The notes beneath the pieces were generated by a model, which made no database searches, was not told where the DNA came from, and saw only the letters and a list, made by a program, of their open reading frames with translations. 64,000 nt of DNA from Cycas panzhihuaensis. Lineage: Eukaryota; Cycadophyta. Where the stretch lies: positions 124,441,741 to 124,505,740 of the forward strand of contig CM041465.1 in assembly GCA_023213395.1 (NCBI GenBank). The letters run 5' to 3'. The stretch's first letter is position 1. Each line of letters opens with the position of its first letter. A program made the translations under genes and the position numbers. Positions 42,473 to 53,640 of the stretch are shown here, in pieces.

Positions 42473-44757
42473 TTATGGAAATCTTTTATGTTGAGCTTTG
42501 ATTTGTTAGCCTTAATTCTTGGTCCATTTCTTGGAATTTTTTTGGGAGATTTCAACATTTAATTATGTCCTCTCATCTCATTTTTGGCAATTTTTGCACA
42601 CATTTCTTGCTCAAAAAATTTTGTGGACAGGAGGATTTTCAAGGAATGCAAGTGAAAGAGGCCTGCATTTAACTCTGTACTTAATTATGCCCATTTAATC
42701 CTCATCTTTGGCCTGTCCTGCACACATCATGGCCCATTAAAGGGAACAGCTACTGCCCTCTAACTGTCTTAAGACTACTCTCAGTCTGTTGTCCCTGCCT
42801 CTGTCCTTATTTATGAACCTCACCTTCTGTCTCTGCACATGCACCTGGCTGTCCTGAACCCTGCATCTCATTAGACGGTCTAAACCCAGCACACGGGCTA
42901 TCCCTGACCTGCACATAATCCAGAACTGGGAAGACACTCCTCAGCATCTGTCCTCACCTGCGTATCCCAGTCCTGCTCTCGGAAGCCGTGGATCTAAACC
43001 CTGCAGCACACGTGAGGAACAAGCAGAGAACAAAACCCACGAGGGTCTGCGGAAGAACCTTCCGGAAGGAAGGACGACGGGCAGGAGGCAGGGGCAGAAC
43101 CCGCAGGTCTCACTGCAGACGACAAGCTCTGTGACCACGCACTTGCACGGGGGCTGAAGCACAAACGAGCTCGCATGAATTTAAGCGCAAACGCACGGAA
43201 GAAATCACTCCACGAGGAACACGCTGGAAGACGCACCGCAGAAAAGGATTCCTTCCGGAACCTTCTGGAAGGTGGACAGACAGTGCACGGCTCGTGCTTG
43301 GGGACTCGCACCCCACACGGCCGACTGCCCAAAGTGGGACCCGCAGGAAACGCAAGCGCAAGAAGCTCATACGGTGGGGCCCGCACGGCCAGAAAACAGT
43401 TTGACGAAAATCAGTCTGCACGTTTTTTATTTAACTTAAATCGATTATTTGTTGGCTTTATCACTTAGCAATATGCACTTTGGCATATTCCCAGGTATAT
43501 TCCTCTTTTAATCGAGGAGACCTTTGCTAAAGTTCATTTTTTAGTGAGTTTTCTTTATTAATCAAGGCTTAAGAGGTGTTTTTATGCCTTAGAGAATCTT
43601 TCTGAGCAAAGGGGGGGGGCTTAATGCTTCTTAATGCTACATGAGGCTCAGCCATCTCTAGTTTTAAGGTATCATTGAAGCCTTAAACACTTTAAGATTT
43701 TTTTTTAATGAGATTTAATCTCATTTCTTAAAGTTTTTTTTAGCTCACTAAAGTACTTTTTTGGTACTTAACTTGATTAAAATCTTCTTGATCAAAAGAG
43801 GACTCAACGAATGACACATGCCAAGTCATTCTCCTCTTATTGAAGTTCAATGTTGCATGATTTAAATGCCTAAAAAGACTCCCTGCGAGGTGTTCTAAGG
43901 AGGCAAAGTTGCTAAAAAAAGTTGATTTTTAGCATTTGTTTTATGCCTTTTTAAGCTCATTTAACACATTGTTTAATGCTACTAAAGCACTTTGAGCTTA
44001 ATTAAAGTGATCAAAAGGCATATTTACATTGTAAAGGTGAGAAACATCACCATCTAAGTTCATTTTTTGGCACCTTGCATGGTGACCTTGGCCTTCAAAA
44101 AGCTCAAAAAAGAAGGCTCAATTTGACACTTAATAAAATCACATCTTTTTGTTGGATTGTTGAGACTATTTTAAACTCTCAACAACTGCTGCTTGGAGTT
44201 CATGTTGGCTTTGGAGCACTTTTGAGTACACTTAGCTATTGGCTTCTTCACTTCATCAGATTTGGAGTGTTAAAAGGAACCCATTTCTATTATTTTCATC
44301 AAAGGTTTCTTGCATCATTTTGTTTTACTAAGTACTCAAAGTACTTACATCATTGTACTCAAGCATTCAAAGCACTTTACTTGGATCATAAAGCACTTAA
44401 AAATCACTTAATAAAAGTGCTCATTCTCTCATGTAATTGCTTCTTAAGAAGCATTCATTGTAAGCCAAAAGGCATAGCATCAAAATCCAAGTAAAAGGAC
44501 TCTAAAAATTCACTTAAAATTTGTTTAAAAGTGAATTTAAAATCTGGCTGGAGAGGCTCGAAAAAGGTTGAATCCTTGCCTCTGCTACAATTAACTTTGG
44601 ACCAACTCAATAGCTGAAGTCCTCCACCTTTCTTCACTCCACCAGTTGTTGGATCTTCTTGTAAAATCAAGACTGGTGGTGTTGTTTGAAGGTGGAACTT
44701 AAGCGACAAAGCTTTGAAGTTACCAAGTTATTTGTTAGCTTTTAATCAAGTGGAAAG
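42473..44757 (+). other. C untranslated leader, with a GC-rich island
   Basis: 2.3 kb between PBS and gag ATG, long for a copia element. 42900-43430 is markedly GC-rich and CpG-rich against its AT-rich surroundings, with short palindromes such as CCTTCCGGAAGG (43058-43069). Both strands have open frames there, as expected from composition alone. The rest (43440-44757) is AT-rich with repeated TTAATGC-type words. No domain is recognisable; acquired host DNA is possible. Confidence 0.75.
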
Positions 44758-45720
44758 ATGGCTACCATAAACATGCTCAATGCATGCACCATAAGGCTCA
44801 CAGGACAATCAAGTTATCAAGAATGGAAAAGAATCACACAGAATCTCTTGATAATGAATGAATTTTGGGGATATGTTTCTGGAAAAATCCCCAATCCTGC
44901 ACTTATGGTTGATGATGAAATTCAAATTGATTATGAACGTGTTGCTACATGGGAGGCCAAAGACGAAATTGCTTTGGCATTTATTCGTATGGTTGTGGAT
45001 GTACATGTAGATCAGAATATTTCTTCTGCCAAATCTTCCAAAGAAGCATGGGACACATTGTCCTCTTTGTATGAAAGGCGAGATGAAGCTCGCATTTTGA
45101 TGATAAAAGCCAAATTGTATTCTATCAAATTTGTAAGGCCAATGTCGGCATTCTTGTCCTCCATTAAGGAGGTTTGTAATGAATTGAGTACTTTAGGTAG
45201 TCCTGCTACAAGGGATGAAATCATCACATCCATCACAAAGGCATTGCCAAAGGACTACAACGGCTTTATATCATCAACTACACGAGATGGTTCACTAAAG
45301 CAGATGACATTCAATGAACTTGAAAGCTTATTGCTTCAAGAAAAACAAATTTATGCTAAGGATAATGAAGAACCATCTACAACAGGTGCTTTCATAGCCA
45401 AGGCAAAGGCAAATCAAAACTCCAAACCTGCATTCACAAAGCAGTTTGGAAACATGAACATTGGATCTTCTAAGTCCAATGTTGTGTGTCATTATTATGG
45501 CAAACCTGGCCACATTGCACCTGATTGCAGAAAGAAGCAAACGGATCTACGACGGCAACAGCAACAGCCACAGGGTCAAAGACAACAGCAACCACGACAA
45601 CAGTTTCAACAAATATTCCAACAGCCAGATCGATGGCGAATCCCCTCGACCAAATCGAGGTGCCTATCGAGGAGGTCCAAGAGGAAGGGGTCAAAGAGGT
45701 GGCTACTAACGCCACTTTAA
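44758..45720 (+). CDS. gag: C Gag polyprotein (320 aa)
   Basis: Open from an ATG in good plant context (AAAGATGGCT) to TAA. Copia Gag signature: SSYQEWKRITQNLLIMNEFW, W-x-A-K-D-E-I-A-L-A-F (residues ~64-76), SKEAWDTLSSLYERRDEAR, LYSIKFVRPMSAFLSSIKEV. A zinc-knuckle relic CHYYGKPGHIAPDC (second Cys is Tyr) lies at about residues 244-257, followed by a Gln/Arg-rich tail. The last ~45 residues are out of frame with pol, so a frameshift near 45525-45700 separates Gag from protease. Acts as particle protein binding element RNA. Confidence 0.92.
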   Translation: MATINMLNACTIRLTGQSSYQEWKRITQNLLIMNEFWGYVSGKIPNPALMVDDEIQIDYERVATWEAKDEIALAFIRMVVDVHVDQNISSAKSSKEAWDTLSSLYERRDEARILMIKAKLYSIKFVRPMSAFLSSIKEVCNELSTLGSPATRDEIITSITKALPKDYNGFISSTTRDGSLKQMTFNELESLLLQEKQIYAKDNEEPSTTGAFIAKAKANQNSKPAFTKQFGNMNIGSSKSNVVCHYYGKPGHIAPDCRKKQTDLRRQQQQPQGQRQQQPRQQFQQIFQQPDRWRIPSTKSRCLSRRSKRKGSKRWLLTPL

Positions 45721-46013
45721 TCGGTTTGCCAATGAAGACAAAGCTGTTTGCGCTGATACCATCCAAGGTTGATAACACTTGGATCGTCGATTCAGGAGCT
45801 TCTCAACATATGACGGGGAGTGAAGAACTCCTATGCAACATCAAGGAAGGTAAAGGTCAATCAGTGACCTTTGGAAACAATGAATCAGTTGAGATTTCAG
45901 GAATAGGCACTATAGCTCCTTTTCATTCTTCACAAAATCCTTCCTCATCATTTCCCAACAGTGATGCCTACTTCATTATTTCCATGGAGAAGAATCTGCT
46001 ATCTGTTAGCTAG
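45721..46013 (+). pseudogene. pol: C protease
   Basis: TWIVDSGASQHMTGSEELL is an intact copia aspartic protease site (DSGA). It continues VTFGNNESVEISGIGTIA and MEKNLLSVS to a TAG where Gln is expected (LLSVSQL). It lies in frame 0 relative to gag frame 1. Confidence 0.93.
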
Positions 46014-47272
46014 TTGGACAAGCAATAGATGAGCGTACTATTCAAAAATGGGAAATGTATTATTAGTGACAAAGATGACCAGATCGTAGCTGTTGCCTAT
46101 GAGGATCAAGGTCTTTATAAGTTGGATGCCAATAACATTACTCTTGATTCTGCTTACTCTGGTTCCACATCTTTGTCGAAAATTCAATTATGGCATCAAT
46201 GTCTAGGTCACTTAAGCCTAGACAATTTGAAGCAGATGATAAGTAAAAACATGGTGTATGGGCTTCCAAAGATGTATGGCTCAAAATGTCTTTGCAAAGC
46301 TTGCATAATGGGGACACAACATCGGTTGCCTTTTCCTAAAGGCAAAGCATGCCGTGCATCTTATCCATTGCAGTTAGTTCACTCAGACTTGTGTGGACCC
46401 ATGTCCACTCAATCCTTTGGAGGGGCATTGTATTACATATCTTTCATTGATGACTTCTCTCACAAAGTCTGGGTCTACTTCCTAAAGCAAAAATCAGGGC
46501 CTTCTCCAAGTTCAAAGAGTTTAAGGCGGAAGTAGAAAATGAATCTGGCTACTCAATTGGCACATTAAGGTCAGATAATGGAGGTGAATTCACTTCAAAT
46601 AAATTCAACCAATTCTGCAAGGATAATGGAATTCGGAGACAACTCACAGCTCCTCATACTCCTCAACAAAATGGAGTCTCTGAAAGGATGAATAGAACTT
46701 TGGCTAATAAAGCCAAAACGATGATGCATGCAAAAGGGCTTCTAAGAGCTTACTGGGCCGAAGCATTTCATACAGTAGCCTATGTGGCCAATCGGAGTCC
46801 TACAACAGCAGTCACCAATATCACACCTGAGGAGGCATGGACTGGTAAGAAGCCAACTATTAGCCATTTGAGGACATTCGGGTGCACTGCATATACGCAC
46901 ATACCAAATCAACAAAGAACAAAGTTAGACAAACATAGTCTTAAATGCATCTTTGTAGGATATGCAATCCATAGCAAAGCCTACAAGTTGTATGATCCAG
47001 TTGGGAGAAAAATGCATCTCTCAAAAGATGTAATCTTTGTTGAGGATGATCAGAAAGAGTTGGATATGGCATCAATCCAACCCCCCATTGACAAAGGTAA
47101 AAAGATTGTTGAGGACTTCCCTTCCTCTCAATCTTATACACCATGTTCTTCATCTGCACCTCCTGTACCATCTACTTCATCTTCTGTTGATCCTTCACTT
47201 AGACCAGAAGACATTGAGGTTCATGCTACATCATTTCAGAAGTTACCTAAGTGGTATACTCAAACGATATAG
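46014..47272 (+). pseudogene. pol: C integrase
   Basis: Zinc part: LWHQCLGHLSLDNLKQMISK, KCLCKACIMGTQHRLPF. The catalytic triad is complete: Asp in LVHSDLCGPM, Asp in TLRSDNGGEFTS, Glu in NGVSERMNRTLAN. A single frameshift near 46500 separates the first Asp from the rest. Downstream: EEAWTGKKPTISHLRTFGCT, CIFVGYAIHSKAYKLYDP, a Pro/Ser-rich linker, KLPKWYTQTI and a TAG at 47270-47272. Confidence 0.94.
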
Positions 47273-48340
47273 GATGGTCATATCATTGAAGGGAAACGTC
47301 CATCAAAGTATAGGCAGCAAACAAACTTTGCACTTATGGCTGAAGTGCTTTCTATTGATGAGCCTCCTACTTTTGCAGAGGCTTCACAAAGTGATAGTTG
47401 GAAAGTTGCCATAGATGAGGAGATTTACTCTATTCACAAGAATGGTACTTGAGATTTGGTCAAATTGCCTCCACACAAACAGGCAATCAGTTGTAAATGG
47501 GTCTACAAGACCAAATTTCATTCTGATGGGACACTCAAGCGTCAGAAGGAAAGACTTGTAGCAAAGGGATTCAAACAAAAGGAAGGAATTGATTATAAGG
47601 AGACCTTTGCACCTGTAGCAAACATGAACAACATCAGACTTCTCATGGCCTTAGCTGCACAATGCAAATGGCCCGTGTATTAGATGGACGTGAAGAGCGC
47701 CTTCCTCAACAGCGATCTACAAGAGGAGGTATACTTGGAGCAACCTCTTGGTTACAAGGAACAAGGCAAGGAGCATTTGGTATGTCGCCTCAAGAAGGCT
47801 TTGTATGGCTTGAAGCAAGCTCTTAGGGCATGGTATGCAAAAATCGATGAATACTTTTTGAGACATGGGTTTCATCGATCCACATCTGATCCTAACTTGT
47901 ATATCAAATATGAACAACACCATGTCATTTATATTGCCTTGTATGTAGATGACTTAGTGATCATGGTGATGACACTAAGCTCATCAATGTTCTCCAGGAT
48001 GACTTGAAGAGAAGTTTCGAGATGACTGATTTTGGACTTCTCCATTATTTTCTAGGCTTTGAGGTATGGCAGCAGCCAGGCTATATCTTCATTTCCCAAG
48101 CAAAATATTCTTGGGACATCTTGCGGTCGGGATGCATAAGCGCAGGCGGTGCCTCGCCCATGGAGAGCGGCACCAAGCTTTCTCTTAATGAGGAAGGCGA
48201 ACCAGTGAATCCCACTCTTTATCGACAGTTGATTGGTAGCTTGATATATCTCACCAACACCGTCCAGATATTTCTTTTGCAGTTGGGATCTACTCTCATT
48301 TCATGTCTCAACCCAATCAGAAGCATTGGAAAGTAGCAAA
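47273..48340 (+). pseudogene. pol: C reverse transcriptase
   Basis: CKWVYKTKFHSDGTLKRQKE, RLVAKGFKQKEGIDYKETFA, a TAG at 47681-47683 in place of a Tyr/Gln-type codon, MDVKSAFLNSDLQEEVYLEQ, LKKALYGLKQALRAWYAKID, LYVDDLVIM (catalytic box intact), a shift near 47975, FEMTDFGLLHYFLGFEV and RQLIGSLIYLTNT. A TGA near 47450 interrupts the start. Confidence 0.94.
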
Positions 48341-48870
48341 ATACATACTCAAGTACATCAAAGGTACATTGCAACTTGGACTTGAGTATGTACATAATGA
48401 GAACTTCACTTTGGAGGGTTCTCGATTACGATTAGGCGGGATGCCGGGATAGCGAAATCAACCTCGGGTTCTTGTTTTACCCTTGGTTCGGTTTGTTCGT
48501 GGAGTTGCAAGAAGCAACCAAATGTTACCTTGTCCTCCAGAGCGAGAATACAAAGATGCGATCGGTAGCGACTTGTGAGGCTATCTGGCTTTGACGGATT
48601 CTTGGTGAGCTTGGATTTGACAGCAATGTTGAGCCGGTATTCATTGTGACAATCGAGTGTCCTCAAGCTAACTAAGAATCCAGGTCTTCCATGCACGGAC
48701 CAAACATATTGAAGTGCAGCGCCATTTCATCGTGGAGCACGTACGGTGGTGAGATCACTCTTCAATATCGATCAGCGGAGCGTGACGGCGGATATCTTTA
48801 CCAAGCCACTTGGTAGAGACAAATTTGTAAAATTTAGAGATGGTCTAGGGGTCTGACTTAACATTATAAA
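48341..48870 (+). pseudogene. pol: C RNase H, heavily frameshifted
   Basis: Legible in pieces: KYILKYIKGTLQLGLEYVH, then after a break near 48420 fragments of the D-x-DWAG, KSTSG-CFTLGS, SKKQPNV, S-x-AEY, HCDN, VFHARTKHIEVQRHFI and DIFTKPLGRDKFVKF blocks. The density of indels between 48410 and 48780 is far above the rest of C. Confidence 0.82.
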
Positions 48871-48883
48871 CAATAAGGGGGGG
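48871..48883 (+). promoter_or_regulatory. C polypurine tract
   Basis: CAATAAGGGGGGG immediately before the 3' LTR; primes plus-strand synthesis. Confidence 0.9.
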
Positions 48884-49474
48884 TGTTAAACCTCATGGTT
48901 TACCTTATGTTTATATGTTAAGCTTATGTACTTTCTATTTTTGTATTATGTGTGCACTTTAATGCTCATGTGCACTTTTGTACTTTAGGTGTGACTTTAT
49001 CACTTAAGTGATAAAGTACACACTGCTATGACTAGTGACACAATGTTGTCACTTATGTGACTTGAGGGTCAAATGACCCATTGCATTTTTGCTCACACAA
49101 AGAGCTTTCAAAGGGACACATGTCAATCATCCAAGGCATGTATCTTGGATGTTTGACACCTGTCAAACATCCAAGGCCTTAGGTCTCTCATCTCATTCTA
49201 TATAATGAGACCTATTCCTCATTGTTGCTCATTCAAGAGTTGGAGCTCATTGTCATTCTATCAGTTTGCTAATTAAGCTGAATGCATTCTTTGGTTGTTG
49301 GACTAATTCCAACACCTCATCTTGGGTATTGTGTTTTTGCTCCTATTCCTCTTTGAGTCATTTGAATTCCTTTGAATTCTTTCAAGTTCTTTGTTACTTT
49401 TGCTTAATGCATTTATAGTATTGTGCTTTCATCAAAGATTTTGGGACTAATGTGGCTTAATGCCCATTCTAACA
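48884..49474 (+). repeat. C 3' LTR (591 bp)
   Basis: Matches the 5' LTR with about six isolated differences plus two short divergent patches (near 49022 and 49262-49285). TATA box at 49199-49205 and the 15-bp inverted repeat at 49144-49158/49161-49175 are conserved. Followed by ATAAA. Confidence 0.96.
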
Positions 49475-49479
49475 ATAAA

Positions 49480-49973
49480 TACGCTCCTTGGTGCTTTTCG
49501 CTAAAAGGTTATGACTGTCTGTCATAACCGTACCTTTTCAGTCAAGCGTACCTCTTCCTAACCATTGGTTAGTTTCATTAATCTACTGTCTTAACTCATC
49601 CGTACGTCTGTATGTAGGTCTGACATCACCCCAGGCTCCCTTCTATCCAGTCTTCTCATACATACCGATCCTGTTTGCTTGCATTACGCCGAGAGTGCGT
49701 AAGCGTGTTGCGTACCTTTACCGTGCACCTTTTTGTCATACGTGCCGAATCTTTGGATTCTTCACTTTTCGCTGCATACATACCTCCATACGATGCAGCA
49801 CTGCACAATCCAAGGATACTCGGCTTCTCTGCAGTGCGCCCCATAGCCCAGCGTGTCACATTATGCTCCAACATCTATCCCCGGTCAACATGAAGGGTTT
49901 GAGCATCCTTGCTCAACAAAATTTTCAAAATTTGGGGTATTCCTCCCCCTCCCCTTCTCAAGGCTACTCCTGC
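49480..49973 (-). repeat. T3 3' LTR, second segment, and polypurine region
   Basis: LTR resumes at TACGCTCCTTGG and ends GCTCCAACA at 49873. Inside it (minus strand upstream) lie CGGGGATAGA against the LTR, the hairpin TTGAGCA-AGGA-TGCTCAA (49899-49916) and a longer purine run AGAAGGGGAGGGGGAGGAA near 49940-49962. Confidence 0.9.
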
Positions 49974-51037
49974 TGCCGCTGTCTCGTAGCCAGAATTTCC
50001 TCATTGATTTGGGTTAGTGTGGCAATTATTGCATCTTTTTCTTTAATTTTCTCCTGAAGGGCTGCTATTTCTGCCTTATACCCTTCTTCCATGTCCATAA
50101 CTAGCTATATGATTTAGCTGGATTTATTATCCGTCGGGGGTGGTATTGATGTCTCTCCTATTTCCATTACGGGTGGAAAATCTTCCCATTCTTCTAGCAA
50201 AGGTTCTACTTCTTCTGCCTTTGCTGGTTCTTCCTCATTCTTCTTTCTTTTGCTATTTTTCCTTATGATTTACTTAACCCGATGAGGAATGGGTGTCCCA
50301 GGGGTTTGCTGCAACCATTTAAGCACCTTACTCATCTGCTTTTGTACTCTCCTTTTAACTTTTGGATTACGTATTTGTATGGAAACTCAGTCACCCACCT
50401 TTTAATTAAGGGTTCCTTTGGAGAAGTGGTTGTTTTTACCAGTTGTACATTTGGACACTGATAGAATAGGATAGCTAGCAACAGTGAAGGGTGGCGAAGA
50501 GGATGAGTCATTATTTCACAATTTCTTTGTCGCATGTCTTACGCGAGAATTGACCAATCCATTTTCTCTCCATCACGAATCTTCAATAATATTGGCATCA
50601 TTCCCCCTGGAATGTAGGTATATTTTCTTTTTGACAAAAACCTAGAATTAATAACTTTCGCTATCCATTGTAATCGGATGTCTTTGATATCTGCCACACG
50701 GATTCCACCTGAAGTTAGTTGTGTGTGTTCTTGGTAGAACTCTTTTAGCCATAACTCACGGTCCACTTCCGAGCGTTTGGTTGCTACGGGTACTTCCCCT
50801 TCATTGGGAAGTCCTATTATCAAATGTACTGTCTCTGCATCTAGCTTAATTTGGCTCATGTCCTTTTTTAATTCTGCTAAAATATTTTCCATAATTTCTG
50901 GGTCATAGTACATAGGGTTACAGTATATGTACTCTCCCCAAGCAACTTGCTTAATTTTGCCTGAAATTGAGAGGGTAATGCTTCGATGTCCTTCTTCAAT
51001 CTGGGTATGAAAGTCTCGACAACTGCTTTGTCTTCAT
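49974..51037 (-). pseudogene. T3 extra ORF (ORF3), best-preserved copy
   Basis: From ATG 51037 (after a pyrimidine tract and CCATAG) to TAG at 49974, about 355 codons with a few shifts. A 124-residue open core from 50913 reads MYYDPEIMENILAELKKDMS, IGLPNEGEVPVATKRSEVDR, ELWLKEFYQEH, SGGIRVADIKDIRLQWIAKV, INSRFLSKRKYTYIPGGMM, PILLKIRDGEKMDWS. Next come MRQ and THPLRHPSLLLAILFYQC, a Lys/Glu/Pro-rich stretch, and the charged heptad-like end KAEIAALQEKIKEKDAIIA. No signal peptide, membrane span or known catalytic motif. Probably nuclear or particle-associated, but that is a guess. Confidence 0.82.
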
Positions 51038-51339
51038 CTTTGGCTATGGGATTCTAGAGAGAAAACTGAAATAATCCTAGATTATGGGTACGAACCCTAC
51101 CTGCGTACCTTTGTCGATTATAGTTCTTGTTTGTTGGATTTGTATACTTCGATTTGAGGAATTTGAATTTCGTCCTTTTGTCTCCCTGGATTGCAAGGGC
51201 TGTGCTCGGCTGCTTGCTATTGAGAATCCAGACGAAATTATGCTCGATTTCCTGTGCGTCTGATGGGCCGCTTGCAGGTACGTAATATATACTTTTGTCT
51301 TTATTCGCCTCTTTGTTCTGTGCATACTTCGACGGCATA

Positions 51340-51780
51340 CTTTTTCAGGCACGCATAGTATAAACTATTTAACTTATCCATTTTTAACTATGCGTACCCC
51401 GTAGCGTACTTTTCCAGTATACATACTGTATTTTAGCCTGTTTTACATAGTGCGTACTAGATAGCGTGCTTTTTTCCGGTACGCAGAGTGTATTTTGTCT
51501 TATTTTACACAGTGCATACTAGATAACGTTCTTTTTTGGTATGTATAATGTATTTTACACAGTGCGTACCTGGTAACATACTTTTCCTGGTACGTATAGT
51601 GTATTTTGTCGATATGTATGTAAAAATTCAGATTTTTTTAACAGAATTCTTTCTTATTCTTAATTCTTTTAGTCATAATATCCTTGTTTTTAATGATTCT
51701 TCATATTGCTTGTATATATAGTATGAGTTACGGTTGTTTTTCTTGTTTTTTCATTTTTTTTGTATTTTTGTTTCCATACC
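51340..51780 (-). repeat. T3 hairpin-repeat array and A-rich tract
   Basis: Four units with the TGCGTAC/TGCATAC core at 51391, 51451, 51513 and 51563 (spacing 60, 62, 50). Each pairs ACAGTGCGTACC with GGTACGTATAGTG across 15-20 bases. An A/T-rich tract (51735-51778) lies between the array and integrase, as in T1. Confidence 0.75.
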
Positions 51781-51849
51781 GAAGTGGATCACATTCCGAT
51801 ATCAAGGCAATTCGATTTGCCTCAACTTCATGCAACGCGTTATAGTACA

Positions 51850-53020
51850 ACCAGCTGATCCGGCTGGTGAGCTAATCCATTCAATGTACGGTTTCAACCT
51901 GCTACCATTCATTCAAGTTGGTAGCAGTGGTCCATCTATTTCCCGAAGTTGCATCGATCCGTTCTCAAAGATTTTCTCTGTGATGTAAGGTCCCAACCAC
52001 CGCATCTTGAGTTTGTCGGGGTGCATCTTGAACTTCTTTGTCATCTGACAACACTTGATCACCTTCTTTGAATTGAGGTTTATGTAAATGTCGATCATGC
52101 CATGCCTTTTGTCGTCTCTTTTCTATATTTTGCAGCCATTTCGCCATATGTCGTTTCTCTTCTAATCACACCAATTCTTCCAATCGCTGTCATAAGGATT
52201 GGAAGTCATCTAATCGACACTGCATAGCGATTCGTAGACTTGGTATCTCGAACTCTGTCGGAAGAATGGCTTCTGTTCCGTAGACGAGCTGGAATGGAGT
52301 CTGTCCAGTTGATCTTTTATAAGTTATTTTGAATGCCCATAACACAGATGGCAATTTCTCGGCCCAATCGGATCTGCCGACGTCACATACTTTTCTTAAG
52401 CAATTCTCAATTATTTTGTTTGAACTCTCTACTTGGCCATTTGCCCTTGGGTAATATTGGGTAGACTTCCGATTGCTTATCATAAAAGCTGATGTCAATG
52501 TCTATATGGTTTGATTCAGAAAATGGGCACCTTGGTCGCTCAGAATCTCCAGAGGGCATCCAAATTGTGTAATAACTACTTCGTACAGAAATCGGGCTAT
52601 ACTTTCCGCATTCGCTTTCCGTAAGGCTCTTGCTTCTACCCACTTTGTCATATAGTCTGTTGCCACCAGAATATATTGGGCTTTCGATCGACGGGCGGCT
52701 GGTTTAATTGGCCCCACAAAGTCAAGTCCCCATTTCTCGAATGGTGCTAAAGGTAGAATGGGATGTAGGGGTTGGAAATCCTGTCGATTAGGTTTCCCAA
52801 CTCGCTGACAATAGTCACAAGCTTGGATCCATTTTCTGACGTCTTCAAACATGGATGGCCACCAGAATCCAAACATCAAAATTTTCCGCCATGTGGCTAA
52901 TTTGCCCATGTGTCCACCAGCTACTCCTTCATGCGCTTGCGACATAATCTGGTTGATCTCGTATGGTCGAACGCAACATCGTAACACTTCATCTGGTCCC
53001 AGTTTGTACAATTCTCCATT
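51850..53020 (-). pseudogene. pol: T3 integrase
   Basis: Zinc part HEGVAGGHMGKLATWRKIL, QACDYCQRVGKPNRQ. Triad complete: KWGLDFVGPI, ILSDQGAHF, NGQVESSNK. Then SVLWAFKITYKRSTGQTPFQ, VYGTEAILPTEFEI, QKAWHDRHLHKPQFKEGDQV and, after a shift near 52090, RWLGPYITEKIFENGSM. A TAG at about 52500 lies between the second Asp and the Glu. No chromodomain. Confidence 0.94.
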
Positions 53021-53640
53021 TATTAATTGATATGGTTCTACTTTCCTGACGAAATTTTGCCTTTCCGTACGATCCAATTCTGCTGGCACTTCTCTAGTCG
53101 CTAAGTATTCTGGTATTCCCTCATACCAGTCTATTGGAACTGCCTCCACGCTGAATAATGCTGCATTTGGAAAGTTGTCTGGTATTCCCGTGGCTTTTTC
53201 CCCGTTTAAGATTCTTGACAACTGATCAGGGATAATATGGGCTTTTCCAAGTTTCACAATGATTTTAAAAGAAAATTCTTGGAACAACATTAACTATCTG
53301 CTGATCCGCCCTCTCATTATTAGCTTGTTCACCAGATACATCAATGCTTGGTGGTCCACAAAAAACAAGAATGGATTTGCTAATAAATAGTGTCGAAATT
53401 TCTGCAGCGCATACACCATACCGAGTGCTTCTCTCTCTGTCATAGTATAATTTTGTTCGGCCTTCGTGAGTTTCTGACTAGCGAAGTATATCGGATGATC
53501 CATCTTGTCATCACTAGGTTGACCCAATACGCATCCAATAGTGTATTGTGAAGCATCCACGTGTACATGGAAGGTTTTCTTCCAATCAGGGAATCGCAGT
53601 ATGGGTGCTGATATAATGGCTTGTTTTAATGCTTCGAATG
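53021..53640 (-). pseudogene. pol: T3 RNase H and connection
   Basis: FHVHVDASQYTIGCVLGQ, TEREALGMVYALQKFRHYLL, FFVDHQALMYLVNKLIMRGR and, after a TAG (Trp codon in T1) near 53292, LMLFQEFSFKIIVKLGKAHI and IPDQLSRI. Catalytic Asp/Glu positions retained. Confidence 0.92.

Larger units (their letters stand above)
41862..49474 (+). mobile_element. C: full-length Ty1/copia element (7613 bp)
   Basis: LTRs of 597 and 591 bp, differing by a few substitutions and two short clusters. Target duplication ATAAA (41857-41861 and 49475-49479), with the undisturbed target visible in the other T3 LTR (CCTCATAAATACGCTCC). PBS, 2.3-kb leader, gag, protease, integrase, RT, RNase H and polypurine tract are all present. 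Different lineage from A, B and D. Confidence 0.97.

Noticed and set aside
42994-43468. Overlapping open frames on both strands in the GC-rich leader of copia C
   Set aside because: Open frames on both strands follow from low stop density in GC-rich DNA; no domain, start context or conservation evidence.
48406-48696. 96-codon minus-strand open frame
   Set aside because: It is antisense to copia C RNase H, whose motifs are legible on the plus strand.
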